From: Setoptus koraiensis
Taxonomy: Eukaryota > Arthropoda
NCBI GenBank assembly: GCA_048013815.1
Contig: CM106586.1
Location: forward strand, 15,128,001 to 15,192,000
Length of the DNA stretch: 64,000 nucleotides
Direction: 5' to 3'
The notes under the pieces were generated by a model. It did no database searches and had not been told where the DNA came from. It worked only from the letters and a program-made list of their open reading frames with translations. The number at the start of each line of letters is the position of its first letter. Within the stretch, counting starts at the first letter, position 1. Shown piece by piece: positions 1-11,600 of this stretch. The translations under genes were made by a program, and so were the position numbers.

Positions 1-339
1 TACAACTTTTGCCATCTTGTGCCCGGCGTCAGCTGTAAGCCGGGCCGATAAGTTAAGTTATAAGTGCCCAACTACACGTTTATACGTTCGTTGAGCCAAC
101 AATAGTTATGAGAGTTGCCAACAGCTGATGAGAGTAGAGCGCTGACGCAATAAGTGAGAAAATGGCAGCAGCATTTCATCATTATTTCAACATTAAACTC
201 TTGTCCTGCCAATAATACGGCCAACAGCCACGGCTTTGGCGTGAGTGTTGCCCATGGTTTTAGTGTCTTGCCAATAAATGGTCATCGACGACGACCACGA
301 CCACGATGATGATGATATGTGATTTTGTGCGGTGTTTGT

Positions 340-437
340 TGTAGCTGTCGCTGCTGTTGTTGCCGCCGTCGTTGTAGTTGCTGTTGTAGTTGCTGTTGTA
401 GTTGCTGTTGTTGTTGCTGTTGTCGCTGGCCAACAAC
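340..437. repeat. GTTGCT/GTTGTAG microsatellite
   Basis: A purine-poor array of GCT, GTT and TAG-interrupted triplets on the plus strand. All six frames stay open across it, which explains the Cys-, Gln- and Ser-rich open frames here. No sign of coding use. Confidence 0.8.
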
Positions 438-3125
438 AACAGCAACAACGAGACAAAGTGCCCCTCTGACGGCCAGCAAAGCGTCGATTCCAATTGGCTT
501 GCCACTAAAGCGACGCTGTGAACTAAATGAATACCATCAACAAGTGGTTGGTCATCGGTTATAGCCCATTGTTGTTGCGAGTGGTCACTCAATAAACAAG
601 CGTCGCCGTGCGAGTTACATAACGATACGCAGCGCGCAACAGAGGAAGACGACGATGGAGAAGAAGATGAAGAGCTTGTTAGCGAGATGGCGTCGCTGCA
701 GTGATGGGCATCGATGCCGAGACAACATTGAATTAGCGACTGTGATGCAATTGTTAACTATGTCATAACAGAGAAACATCATGTCAGCGTCTCATTGTTG
801 TCGCTGTTGGCTCAGCGTTGTCTGCAACGCTGGCTAAGGCCGAGGGATAACACCAACACTAAATCACTTAAACGCTTCTCGTTGTCCAGCGCCGGGCCGG
901 CCGACGAGCGGCGAAGCCGCCGAGCAGAGAGGACGCCGAGCGGAGAAAAAGGCGACCAGAGAAGAAGAGGCGAAGAAAAGAAGAAAAGAAGGAGAGAAGA
1001 AGAGTCTCATCTAATTCTTTTCTCCTTTATCTCGTTGATTACAATCACTGACAAATTACACACACAGGCAGCTGGCGCCGATCTCTCACATTTAGACAAC
1101 GGCAACAACAACAAATAACTAAAATAGAATTGGCCGCTCAACAAGATTGTAAATCATGTATTATCGTGTTAGAGAGCCAAATTGGCTGCCGCTGCCGCTA
1201 AGATCGAGAGAGTTAAAGTTACAATAATAGGCTATGCAGTTGCAACTTGCAACAATGATAACGGCAAAAGTTGCACTCATCAAGCCAGCCAGAAAACTGG
1301 TGAATGGAGGAGGGCATAGGGCCGCTCGCTGCAATAGCTGGCTGTAAATCTCGCTGCAATAGCTATGGGAACGGACCGAAACTAACCAACAAACACACAA
1401 ACAATACGACAGACAATCAAAGGCGCGGATTTGCAGCGATCGGCCAACTGGCGAGCGACTTTGGGGCCTGAAAAAGAGGAAAGAAAAAGCGTCGAAAAGC
1501 GCCGAAAGTTTCACAGTCGAGAGAGTCAATCGACGCAGTCAATCCAGCAGTGTGGATGAAATAGACTCTGTTTAATAGAGTGACGACGGGCAAAAACAAT
1601 GCGATTGTGAGCGCAAAGAGTGGCAAGCAAACACACACGACAAATTAGATGAGAGAATGCTCGAATTAGAGCGGATGCGCCTCTCAGCGAATCAGATCGA
1701 TTAGAGTGACCGTGAGCCGTCTATAAATAATAGTTGTCCATCTAACGGTGCGCCGTCCATATCCAGCACTGTCCACATCCAGCGCAGTCCGTCCAACAGT
1801 TGGCTGTCGGCTGAAAGTTGGCTGTCAATGGTCGAGAATCTGCTGTCAGTTGAGAATCTGCTGTCAGTCGAGAATCAGTCGGCAGTCGAAAATCAGTCGC
1901 CAGTTGGCTCGCATCACCAACAACCAGTCAGTAGTCACTCTCTCTTGGCGAGCGTTCTCTCGACAGTCTATTGCAGCGGTTGCGAAGTTTCCAACATTCT
2001 AATGCCAGCAGCCGATCCACTGCAACATACAGAGCAAATCGACAGAAAACAGCCAGTTACATAGCAAGCGAGATTGCGCAACAAGCTGGAGCAAAATTCC
2101 GGCAAGTTCATTACAACACCTCACGACAGTCATACAAACAAACGATTAATTGTGATTCAGTTATTGATCGCTGACACAGGCGGAAGGAAGCCCTGGCGGC
2201 GCAGTCAATATTTCCATCAAAACTGTGGCACAATTCGCTCAATTCGCACAATTAGCAGCCAGTTGCGTCGACAGCGACGACGACGACAAATAGCTCTCAA
2301 ATATACACGACAAGCTCACAAATATACACGACAAGCTCTCGAAAATATACGACAAGCTCGCTGAAATATCCGGCGCAATTAAGATTGTAATAGCCGCTAG
2401 ACGGTTGCGTCATACGCACAGCAAAAGACATAAGTTACCTGCGACTATATTCGGCAAACGACAGCAACGGCGACGACGACAACACCGACAGCGACAACAA
2501 CATGATGATGATGAAGTAATCGGCACAGGCGAAGAGAACAGTGTAGCCACTGACGACACACAGCGGACAGGTGGAGCAGATCTGGCGACAACGTTAGCAG
2601 TTGATTGCCTTGTCGATTGAGATACGACAACTCGCATGCAATTGACAGCAGCACTGTGACAGACCGAACACACCGACTGACTTGCGACTGAATGCAAATG
2701 TGATTATGTAATTGAAACGACATACGATAGCGGCATAAGTGGCTGCTGAGCGGTCGCAATCTAATTCCGAGACAATACAAAATAGAGTGACAATTTATCG
2801 CGGCTTCTCTGCAGCGCAGGCAGCAGCCATTGAGCTTGTGTGGCGTGGCTGATATAGCGAGAAAACGGCGAGAAAACGGCGAGAAAACGGCGAGAAAACA
2901 GCGAGAAACAGCGAGAAATAGGGAGAAAATAGCGAGAAATTACAGAGAAAAAATCGTCGTCGTCACCGTCGCCGTTGCTTGTGGCGTCACTGGAGCACAG
3001 GTAAGAGACTTGCGAGCGGAGTAGAGACTAATGGGATGCCCAATTTGCACTCTTCGAAATCAAATCGCGCCAACAAATCGGCTCGGCTCAACTAGGCTCA
3101 ACTGCACTCAACTACCGCCCGCAAC

Positions 3126-3290
3126 AACCGCCCGAACAGCAACAACCGCCCGAACAGCAACAGCAACAACAGCAGCAGCAACGGCAACAACAGCAACAAC
3201 AACAACAGCAGCAGCAGCAGCAGCAGCAACGGCAACAACAGCAGCAACAACAACAACAGTCCGAACAGCAGCAGCAACAACAGCGGCGGC
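3126..3290. repeat. CAA/CAG triplet array
   Basis: About 165 bases of mixed CAACAG, CAGCAG and CGGCAA triplets. The Gln-, Thr-, Ala- and Leu-rich open frames on both strands are by-products of the array. It lies about 400 bases upstream of the TATA promoter at 3687. Confidence 0.85.
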
Positions 3291-3686
3291 TCGCGAAAAA
3301 CTCAAGTAGCCGCGATCGAGCGCCAGAGAAAACTGATTTTTGCGAAAGGAAAGGCGCCATAAAAAGACAATCGCATTCACATTGACAAAGAGCCGTAAAG
3401 TGCGCATAGTGCCCACGGAGTCGAGTACGAAAAAAGAGCTAACTGATCTAGTTAATAGTGTCGCACGCCGCAAGAGAGCCCACGATCTGGGCGCAATCGC
3501 ATGCAAAGTGTCTGTTGCGTAACAGCCAGCAGGTACTTTTGTTGGGTAGCTTACATTATTTAATATAGCTGGTGGCTGTTGTTCGGCGGCAAGACGACAC
3601 TGCTGCGTCGACGACGGTGTGGCAACGAAACAAAAAACAAAAAAGTCGCCCACTGGTCCGAGTCAACAACAAAAACACAAACACAG

Positions 3687-3716
3687 TATAAAAACGAGCG
3701 CAAAACAATCTAGTCA
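3687..3716 (+). promoter_or_regulatory. TATA box and initiator of the 4628-7006 gene
   Basis: TATAAAA lies at 3687-3693, and an initiator-like TCACAC has its A at 3716, so the spacing from the first T of the box to the A is 29 bases. That is the expected spacing for an RNA polymerase II core promoter. A leader of about 675 bases would run to a GTAAGT donor at 4391. Transcript data would decide; the spacing is the evidence. Confidence 0.55.
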
Positions 3717-4390
3717 CACAACTGCAAATCAAATGTTGTTTGCGCCGTGCTGTTGTTGTTGTTGTTCATTATACAATCATTATATAATCGTATAATCACA
3801 TCAGCCAATATCGGCCAATATCGGCCAATATCAACGTTAGTCAGTATTTAGCAGCAGTGGCAACAAGTTTGATTAAATAGGATTTGTCTCAGCTCAGCGA
3901 TCCAATAGGCGACCATAGAGCGCGCGAATGACCAATAGAAAGTGAGCGACAACAAGCGAAGAAGCAAACAGCAAACAGAAAAAACGACAGCTTGTAACCT
4001 TCAATTTCGGCTAGACACCGGCGAACAAAAACAGCAGTTGCAGCAACAAGCAAGCGACATTCAATACAGCAAAACTAATTATGATTACATAATAACGACA
4101 AGCCCAGCCAACAGTTTTGAGTCAATCGCCAGTTTGCGCCGCAACCGATCGCACAAGACCAATCGCGCAACGCAAGATCAGCCAAACAAAATCACCGACG
4201 CATTGACAGATATCGAGCGATACCGAGCGAGTGAAAAACGAACGAAAAACGAGCGAAAAACGAACGAAAAACGAGCGAAAAAAGAAGAATCCATCAAATC
4301 GAAATCGAGTTGCTCGGCGCCCGAAATCGCCCCCTGTCGACGGTCAACAGCGAACAGTCAGTTGCAAAAACAAACAATAGGAATCTCGAG

Positions 4391-4583
4391 GTAAGTCATA
4401 GTGTCACCTTGTCGTATTGTTCGGACAAAGTTTCACATGCTAGCGGACAAGTTTCGAGTGTCACCTCGAGCCCGAACAGCTCAGATATCAGCGTAACAAT
4501 TGACAACAATTCACTATCTCCCCTCAATATCTCCCATATCCGATCCGCTCATTTGTGCGCTGATTGCTTCACCCGATCATCAG
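4391..4583 (+). other. Probable 5' leader intron
   Basis: A strong donor (AG|GTAAGT) at 4391 and a pyrimidine-containing acceptor CAG ending at 4583 (a second possible one ends at 4592) would remove about 190 bases from the leader of the following gene. The leader upstream has no in-frame ATG in its long open frame. An in-frame TAG at 4598-4600 precedes the start codon at 4628, so the leader is non-coding in this model. Confidence 0.4.
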
Positions 4584-4627
4584 TCGTATCAGTGTGATAG
4601 ACAAGCCGAAATAAACAATTAATCATC

Positions 4628-7006
4628 ATGTTGGGAGCCCGTCGAAACAACAGCCATTTGTGCTCGGCAAGCGAGCAACCATTTGAAACAAATTGCGTTT
4701 ATCCAGCAGAAAACAACAATGCAACCAACGACCATCAATCACGCTCAAACAATGCAAATCATGCAAATCATGCAAGGCCCCCCATCCAGAGACAAACAGC
4801 GATTCTTTCACGAAAACTATTGAAAAACTATTTGCCGCTGCTGGCGCTAGTGGTGGCCGCCATTTGCTGCTTCGGCGCTGTCGCTCAAGCCGATCCGGCC
4901 CGATCCGAAGTGTGGTCAGATATGGAGGGTCTAGAGCTGAAATACACGACCAATCACGACGAGATTCTGTCAAACCGGGGCTCCGATTTGCAACAGAAGA
5001 CACACGAACAGCCCGCAGCGGGCGACCAAGCCTCGGCGTCGCCCGATCAAGCCCAAAAGCAATCGGAGGGCGGCCAGTCTAGAGAGGGCGGCTCGCCGGA
5101 CGCGGCCGGCCCAGCAAACGAAGAGTCATCTGGCGGCGCAAATCAAGAGCAAACAAGCGCCGATGGCGGCGAATCGTCAGACGACAGCCCGAGCGGCGTT
5201 GGCGATTTGTCGGCGCGTGGCGCGGCATCAGCCGACGGGCCCACATCGGCCAACGCACAGGAATCGTCGTCCACTTCCGGTCAGCAAGCGGACAACGGCG
5301 GCAACAGCTCCGACGACGGCGGCAACAACTCGAGCGGCAACAGCAACGAACCGGCAGACGGAGCCGCCGATCAGTCGGCCGATCAAAACGACGACGCGCC
5401 GGGCAGCGGCTCGTCGGAGCAGAGCGCCGACTCGCAAAACCGACCCCAAAAGCAGGTGCCCATCGGCGGCAAGGCAACGCCCGACATGCTGCAAGGCGGG
5501 CCCCACTTGAGGCTGCCAAACAGCGCGTCGGCGCCGCCGTCCATATCGTCGCTGTCGTCGTCGTCCGCCTATTTCGACCACAACGGGCCCAATTCGAACG
5601 ACATGCGAATGAGCATCAACATCAACAACAACAACAACAACGTCGACAACGACGAACAGGACGGGCCGCCCGGCCCGGCCAACGCGCACAAGAACGGTCA
5701 CCACTCTAGTCAGTCGGGCCGGCAGAGCATGATTGATTTCGATCAGATGATGCGAAACAGCAACAACCGGCACCACGCGAAGGCGGCCACGGGCAATCAC
5801 GACGACCACGTCGAGTACTACAACTCTAATCATCACGATATGGCGGCCAAGTCGCCGTTCCCGGCGTCGCAACACGATAGCGACGACGCGGACAGCCGGG
5901 CCCCGCGCACAAGTTCGCGGTCCGCGCCGGACTCGTCGGATCGGTCCCGCGCGAGACCCGCATCACAACAGGTTGACCATGGCCCCGGCTTGGCATCGTA
6001 CAAGTCGTCGGGCTACGATCACCCCAATCTGGCGCTGGCGCACAACGGAAACAGCATGGCCTCGGTGGATGCCGACGACAGCTACGATCCGGCGAGCGGG
6101 CAGTCTGACGATCGCCGGGCCGCCCGTCACCAGTTTGGGCGTGCCGGCGACCGCTGGGCGGCGAGCCCGGCCAGATCGCGGCTCACCGCGGGCGAATCGC
6201 CCGAACAAAACTCGTACCTTCGTCGGCACCACAATACTCAATCGGCGCGGTACGCGCATCAGCGCGGCCACACCGAACAGCAGGTGAACACTGAGGCCAG
6301 CAAAGAGGACGAAAGCGCCCCGTCTAAAGCGGCCAGCAACGCGGACAGCGAACGGGACAACTTTCAATCGCCGGGCCACTTTCCGGGCTCCATGGCTCAC
6401 CTGACACAGGCCGCATCCGAGGCGCTCCGCAAGGAGCTTCCGGCCGCCACCGGAAGCACGCCCAAGTCACCGTCAACTGGTCAGTTTGACCAGTTGACGT
6501 CCGCCAATGCAAACAGCCAGACAAACAGCAGCGCGGTCACGTCGCAAGCCACCGATCTGGCCACAACGGCAACCACAACATCGTCCAAACAAACCGATCA
6601 ACCAGCCGCTGCCCAGTCAATTGACCACGCAAACTCGTTTGTCACAGCGGTCACCACCAGGGCGCCGGCTCTCAATCACGTCAGCTCGGCTACTCGATTC
6701 TCAATTAGCGAGCTAATTAGCAGCAGCGTTACAACGGAGCCCCAAACGACCCCCGAAAGCCAACAGCTGATGCCGCCCATCCTCATGACCACCACAACTG
6801 TGCCGCCGATGATGGCCACGCCAACATCGGCCAGTCAGACAGAGTCAACAACGTCACAAATCGCCAGCAGCGCCACCACAACAAATACTCAGGACCCCAA
6901 CAGCAACAACAGCAACAACCAGCGGGCCACAACTACTTCGGCCAGGCCCACTAACACTATTGTCGAGAGCGCCCTCAAACGGTTCAGATTTAGAAAATAT
7001 CCCTGA
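4628..7006 (+). CDS. Low-complexity secreted or type II membrane protein, 792 aa, unrecognised
   Basis: I do not recognise this protein. The frame is open for 792 codons in GC-rich DNA, and an in-frame stop lies 30 bases upstream of the ATG. Residues 1-67 are polar and Asn/His-rich. Residues 68-86 are hydrophobic and end in an AQA|D site that looks like signal peptidase cleavage, so the protein is either secreted with an unusually long N-region or anchored as a type II membrane protein. The rest is predicted disordered: Ser/Gly/Asp/Asn-rich to about residue 400, then a His- and Arg-rich part, then a Thr/Ser/Gln-rich, mucin-like part from about 640, ending in a basic tail (ALKRFRFRKYP). It has no domain or catalytic motif I can name. 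The polyadenylation signal AATAAA follows at 7214. Its role is unknown. The signal-like segment and length argue for a real gene; lack of any domain keeps confidence moderate. Confidence 0.65.
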   Translation: MLGARRNNSHLCSASEQPFETNCVYPAENNNATNDHQSRSNNANHANHARPPIQRQTAILSRKLLKNYLPLLALVVAAICCFGAVAQADPARSEVWSDMEGLELKYTTNHDEILSNRGSDLQQKTHEQPAAGDQASASPDQAQKQSEGGQSREGGSPDAAGPANEESSGGANQEQTSADGGESSDDSPSGVGDLSARGAASADGPTSANAQESSSTSGQQADNGGNSSDDGGNNSSGNSNEPADGAADQSADQNDDAPGSGSSEQSADSQNRPQKQVPIGGKATPDMLQGGPHLRLPNSASAPPSISSLSSSSAYFDHNGPNSNDMRMSININNNNNNVDNDEQDGPPGPANAHKNGHHSSQSGRQSMIDFDQMMRNSNNRHHAKAATGNHDDHVEYYNSNHHDMAAKSPFPASQHDSDDADSRAPRTSSRSAPDSSDRSRARPASQQVDHGPGLASYKSSGYDHPNLALAHNGNSMASVDADDSYDPASGQSDDRRAARHQFGRAGDRWAASPARSRLTAGESPEQNSYLRRHHNTQSARYAHQRGHTEQQVNTEASKEDESAPSKAASNADSERDNFQSPGHFPGSMAHLTQAASEALRKELPAATGSTPKSPSTGQFDQLTSANANSQTNSSAVTSQATDLATTATTTSSKQTDQPAAAQSIDHANSFVTAVTTRAPALNHVSSATRFSISELISSSVTTEPQTTPESQQLMPPILMTTTTVPPMMATPTSASQTESTTSQIASSATTTNTQDPNSNNSNNQRATTTSARPTNTIVESALKRFRFRKYP

Positions 7007-8384
7007 TGATGCAATGGCAGCAAACTGCGACAACCTGCAATGATATGATTTACAACAATCCACGGCTAATTCAACAATCACCACACCAAGTCGCTTTTAC
7101 ACACTGGTGGCAAGGTGTGCAACCAACTACCGACTCACTGGATTCACACTACTACCACACACCCATGAGTCACCATGTCTTTTTATTATTTTTATAGTTG
7201 TTACAAACTCAAAAATAAATATATATATATATACTAATTCTATTATATTTAATATTACGTGACACTTGTCAGCGCCGCGACTGTGATGCTGACTGGTCAA
7301 TGAGCGCCCAGAGAGCGATAAACGACCAATAAAGAAATTACAGAAATCATTAATTTATAGAAATTAATTTATATCTGACCATTATGTGTTCGAAGTTCCA
7401 ACTCGGACATGACGTGAGGCCCGTGCCACGACTCCATCTGCGCAGCCTGAGTCAAACGGGACAAACTGACCACAGGGGCCCCATTTTTTCATCCAACACA
7501 CACACACAAATTAAGCTGTTTTTTGCTGCAATTTATTGTATTGTAATTTATCGCACCGTTGAGGCCGATTCTTTGTTCTCTCTTTCGTGCCCGCGATGAT
7601 TTATGTACAGTATAAAATGTTTTTCAGCGACGACAAAGCGGACCTGTCACATATCATAATGAACGGAGAGAGATGGCGATACGATTGGAGCCCCCATTTT
7701 GGGGCACGCATACACTGTTAGAATGGGATCCGAGTTCGGACGATGTATGTTGGCTGGTTGAGTATTTTGAGTATTCCAGGGGCAGATTCGAGGAGTCTGG
7801 CCGTCTTGCCAGTGAGTGTCTAGCCAGTGAGGCCAGGCTGCGCGTCAACCTTTCCGCTCGAAATATTCAATGGTCAGGCACAAGTCTGAACGGATTAGTT
7901 TATCAGCTCGTACTCGGTCTGTAATACAGGCCGGTGAAATTATTATTAAATTAAGCGCATATTATGCATACCGAAACCAAACAAACTACAGTGTGTAGAG
8001 ACCAACAGGATGGTAGCTGCGATACTATTAATAGATCGCGCCACTGCTAGATTCCGGGAGTCACGGATTAATTTTGGGGCCCGTCTCTGGCAGGTTTTGC
8101 AATTTACGATGTCGATGATTAGTGTCGCAAAAGGGTTGCGGATCGAGTTGGTGGCCCTCGAAAAAGCAACAACTCGATCGGATCTAACGCTGACCCAATC
8201 GATGTGCGGTGCGGTGCGGCTCTGTTTCGTTGGGTGGCGCTAGTGTCTCCCCAAGCGAACATAATTTGGCCCCACGATTGGGGCCCCGGAGCATGCGCAA
8301 ACTGGGAGCTAAGGTAAGACGAGAATCAGTGAGCGCTTGTTTACTTTTTGTCGCCACACTCGCGAGCTCACAAGTCTAGTTGTC
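7007..8384. other. Intergenic region before the NMDA receptor gene
   Basis: It contains the AATAAA at 7214, a TA repeat, a lone TATAAAA at about 7608 and two short ATG-started open frames (83 and 77 codons, at 7673 and 8010) without recognisable features. The first GGGGCCCC palindromes of the local cluster lie at 7475 and 8280. I see no convincing gene. Confidence 0.5.
7214..7219 (+). terminator. Polyadenylation signal of the 4628-7006 gene
   Basis: AATAAA 208 bases after the stop codon, followed by a TA-rich run. Confidence 0.6.
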
Positions 8385-8388
8385 AGTA
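8383..8388 (+). promoter_or_regulatory. Candidate initiator of the NMDA receptor gene
   Basis: TCAGTA matches the arthropod initiator TCAGTY at five of six positions, with the A at 8385, and lies about 280 bases upstream of the start codon. There is no TATA box at -30. Weak evidence on its own. Confidence 0.3.
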
Positions 8389-8663
8389 GTGATAGTTTAG
8401 AGGCGCACAACGCGCAATTAGCCAAACTAGTATTTACTAGCAGCAATTACTTAATTTAGCCGAGTTTATTTTACAGTGAAAATTGGGCCCCATCGAATCG
8501 ATTAGTCGAGCTGTTAGATTTGCATAAAGTTTAGTTTTGGAATCGATCAGTGTAATTCGTCGATTAGTCCAATTAGTGTTATTTGTGCTCTTAGAAGAAA
8601 TTACCTGGCAGCAAGGGGATTTGTGATCGCAAATGGTCCAGTGTCAGCATCATTTAAAAACTG

Positions 8664-11600
8664 ATGATGATGTTGTTGTTGTCGATAAGTGTCGTCCTAC
8701 TCATACCAATCGGTCGATTGTGGCCAATTGAGTCAGTCAAGTCCGACGGTGAGCTCAGCGATGGTCACTTTATGAGTAGGCCCGAAACAAGTGCCGCAAC
8801 ACCGGCGCCGCCGCCGCCAACAACAGCGGCGCCAGCCATTCGTCGAAACTCCACAATACATTTCGACGGGTTCAGGCGATCGGGCCTCCGGCAAGAATCA
8901 TCGTCGTCGTCGTCGTCTTCAGATCATCATCGGCCCGATCACGCGCCGCCCGGCTTCGTCGGGCCGCCCGCACAACTCGACAGTGATCACGTTCAATCTC
9001 GCGATCAATCAATCGGTAATGGCGTTTCGTCGCCGCTCAATCATGGCGGCGGCGGCGGGGAGCGCCACCGGTACGCAAATTTAGACACTCAAAACAGATA
9101 TCCATTCAAGATTGGTGTGATAGTGCCACGAACTGCCTTTTTATCGCAATACAAATCCTACAAGCAACGCATGAAAGACACCTACAATTCGCTCAACAGC
9201 CGCAGCAAATACACGTTTCCAAATTATTTTAATTTAGTCTCGGAGCTGGTGGATTTGTCGTCCAAATCGAGCATTTCCGACATAACCAACGCACTGTGCT
9301 CAAAATTGATTGAACAAAACGTCTCGGTGATAATATATTTAGAGAAAGACGAACAGTCCGTTGTGAGCGGTGGCAGCTCAAGCTCAACGCCACCGTCGAC
9401 GGCAATGGCGTCGTTGCAGCAGCAATCTGTCAACGGCACCACTAGCGGCTCACAACCGCCCCCGCCGCCGCCGCCAGGTAACGAGCAGTCGTCGCTGGCG
9501 CGAATGGTCGCGGGCCCCACACCGGCCGATGCGGAGCCGGTCAACTTGTCGCCGGAGACTGGCAGTTCCCGGGAACAGAACAAGACCAAGAGAAAATACC
9601 CGATAATCCAACCGGAGGTTGTCGCGTCGGATTTAATGATGGACAGACAGCAGCGCCGGAACAAGCATGTCGGCAGCAGCAGTAACAAACAACAAGATGC
9701 CCCAATATTGAATCCAATTACCGATAATGGGCTTGCACAATATAGATGGCGCGACAGCGCGACTGATTATATTCAGGCCATGTCAAAATCGTCACCGGCA
9801 TCGGCCTCGAAATCGTCACCGGCATCGGCCTCGAAATCGTCACCGGCATCGGCCTCGAGATCGCAAAATGCAAACGCGTCAAACAACGACTCAATAAGCG
9901 CCACCGACTTGCTGGTGCCCGCCAATCAGTTGGCGGCCTCATCGTCGTCGCAAGCGCACTTTTTGATGCACTTAGCCGGCTACTCGGGCATACCCATGAT
10001 AGCCTGGAGTGTTGAGGCCACTTCCGTTCAGCGGGCCAAAAATACGCGCACGTTACATTTGGCGCCCACTGTGGCCCATCAGGCCAAGGCCATGTTCGCC
10101 ATAATGAACCGCTATTCTTGGCATACGTTCTCCGTCATAACAACCACTCTGGCGGGCAATGTTGACTTTATATTGGCCATACGCGAATTGATTGTGCAAA
10201 ACTCCATGAACAGCAAACAACAACGTGAGCCCGTGTCCAGGACCGCGGGCAAGTCACAAGTTAACAATCATCATCATCATCATCATGTGCTCCAACCCGA
10301 CGAAAAAAATCACAGGGCACGTCGCCACGCAATGGCCGACCAAAAGATTCCGTGAGTAGCCCCGAAAAATCTCCAAAAGCTTGCTCTTTTTCGCGCCCAC
10401 CTACCGAAACTCGCGCCGAAAATTGTTTGCTTGATTGAACTGGACAGGAAAAAGGTCGCTCACAACTTCGGTCCAACTTGTGGTTTTTCTCGGAAAAAAT
10501 CGCGATTTTCCCAGCATTTTTCGTCCGAAATTGCTTCTCGTGCAGTCCGAAATCTCGCAATCCGAAATCGCGCCTCGCGAGCGCGCCGCTGGCCACAAAT
10601 CTTGAGTTCGCCCAATTTCTCAATTAGTGCGCCCGATACCATCGAAAATATAGGCACTGTATGAATTATCAACCCGTGCCAGAAGCGACAAAAAAAGCTG
10701 GACATACAGCGTTTGGCGGATCGTAGTGCCCAGTTTCTTGCGGGTTCTCAGTGTCCGCTTCGAGCGGGTTACCTTGGCGCTTCTGATTGAATGAATCCAT
10801 TGTCAAATGATGGGCAATTGTGCGCCATCAGCTGACAAGTGACATCTTGTGAGCTGACACATACGCTGGCACGAGCAGAGATTCCGGTTAGAATAATACC
10901 AATGAAATGGTTTGTTGAGGCGCCTACGCGCGTCACGATACAGTAACGTTACCGATTAGATCGAGCCGATATGAGCCGAGCTCAGGCCGGCTCGGCTGCG
11001 ATCAATGGACCTCTTCAATGGGGCCCACAAGATCAATTTATTCAATTCAAGATGCTGCTACGTGTGAGCCTCACATGAGGCTCGATGGGGGCCAACGCTC
11101 GCCGGGGTATCCGGCACTCAGAGCCTTAGCGCCGTACTCAGAATTGATTGCAAGTAAGTGCGCACCGCAAGTGTGACCCACAAAGTATTCGCTCCAGAGG
11201 CTAATATCTATTACTGGTGAAGCTTTATTGTAGTAATTGGATGTTTATCTCGGTAAACTGTGACCGAAAAACTCGTGTCCAACTCGGTTTATTCGCGTAA
11301 TATCGTTCGCATTGATTTATACGTTTATGGTAGCTTACGCCAACTAAAGTGTTGCACTGCTTAGCTCTTGGTAATTACGCAACACTTGTCCTAAGTTTTG
11401 GCTTTGCACTTTGTTGTGCTTTGCACTGTGTTGTGCACACTACAAGGCAGTTTAGAAATTCAGGGATCCAAGCGCCGAGACAGAAAAAGAGAGAATCTTC
11501 ATTAGACAATTTTGTCTTTCGTCTCAATAATCTCGTAGATCTGGCGCGCTCAGCCTGGTTTGGGGCCTGCTGACTGTATCGCGCCGCAAGATCTGGGCCG

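Larger units (their letters stand above)
1..3686. other. Gene-free left flank, repeat-rich
   Basis: I find no credible gene in this stretch. The open frames are low-complexity by-products of CAA/CAG/GTT arrays (about 340-437 and 3126-3290) and of short-unit repeats. These include an imperfect 12-base GAGAAAACGGC-type tandem at about 2855-2950 and related units at about 1820-1905 and 2290-2360. The stretch may be distal promoter or intergenic DNA of the gene that starts near 3716. Confidence 0.6.

Noticed and set aside
3098-3653. Long open frames rich in Val/Ala, Cys or Leu across 3100-3650
   Set aside because: They exist only because a CAA/CAG triplet array keeps all frames open; no start context, domain or splice support.
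3942-4394. 150-codon open frame upstream of the 4628 gene
   Set aside because: It has no ATG (it begins at GTG) and ends inside the GTAAGT donor, so it is better read as transcribed leader.
7673-8243. Two ATG-started frames of 83 and 77 codons downstream of a TATAAAA
   Set aside because: No recognisable features, no splice or polyadenylation signals at sensible places; likely chance.
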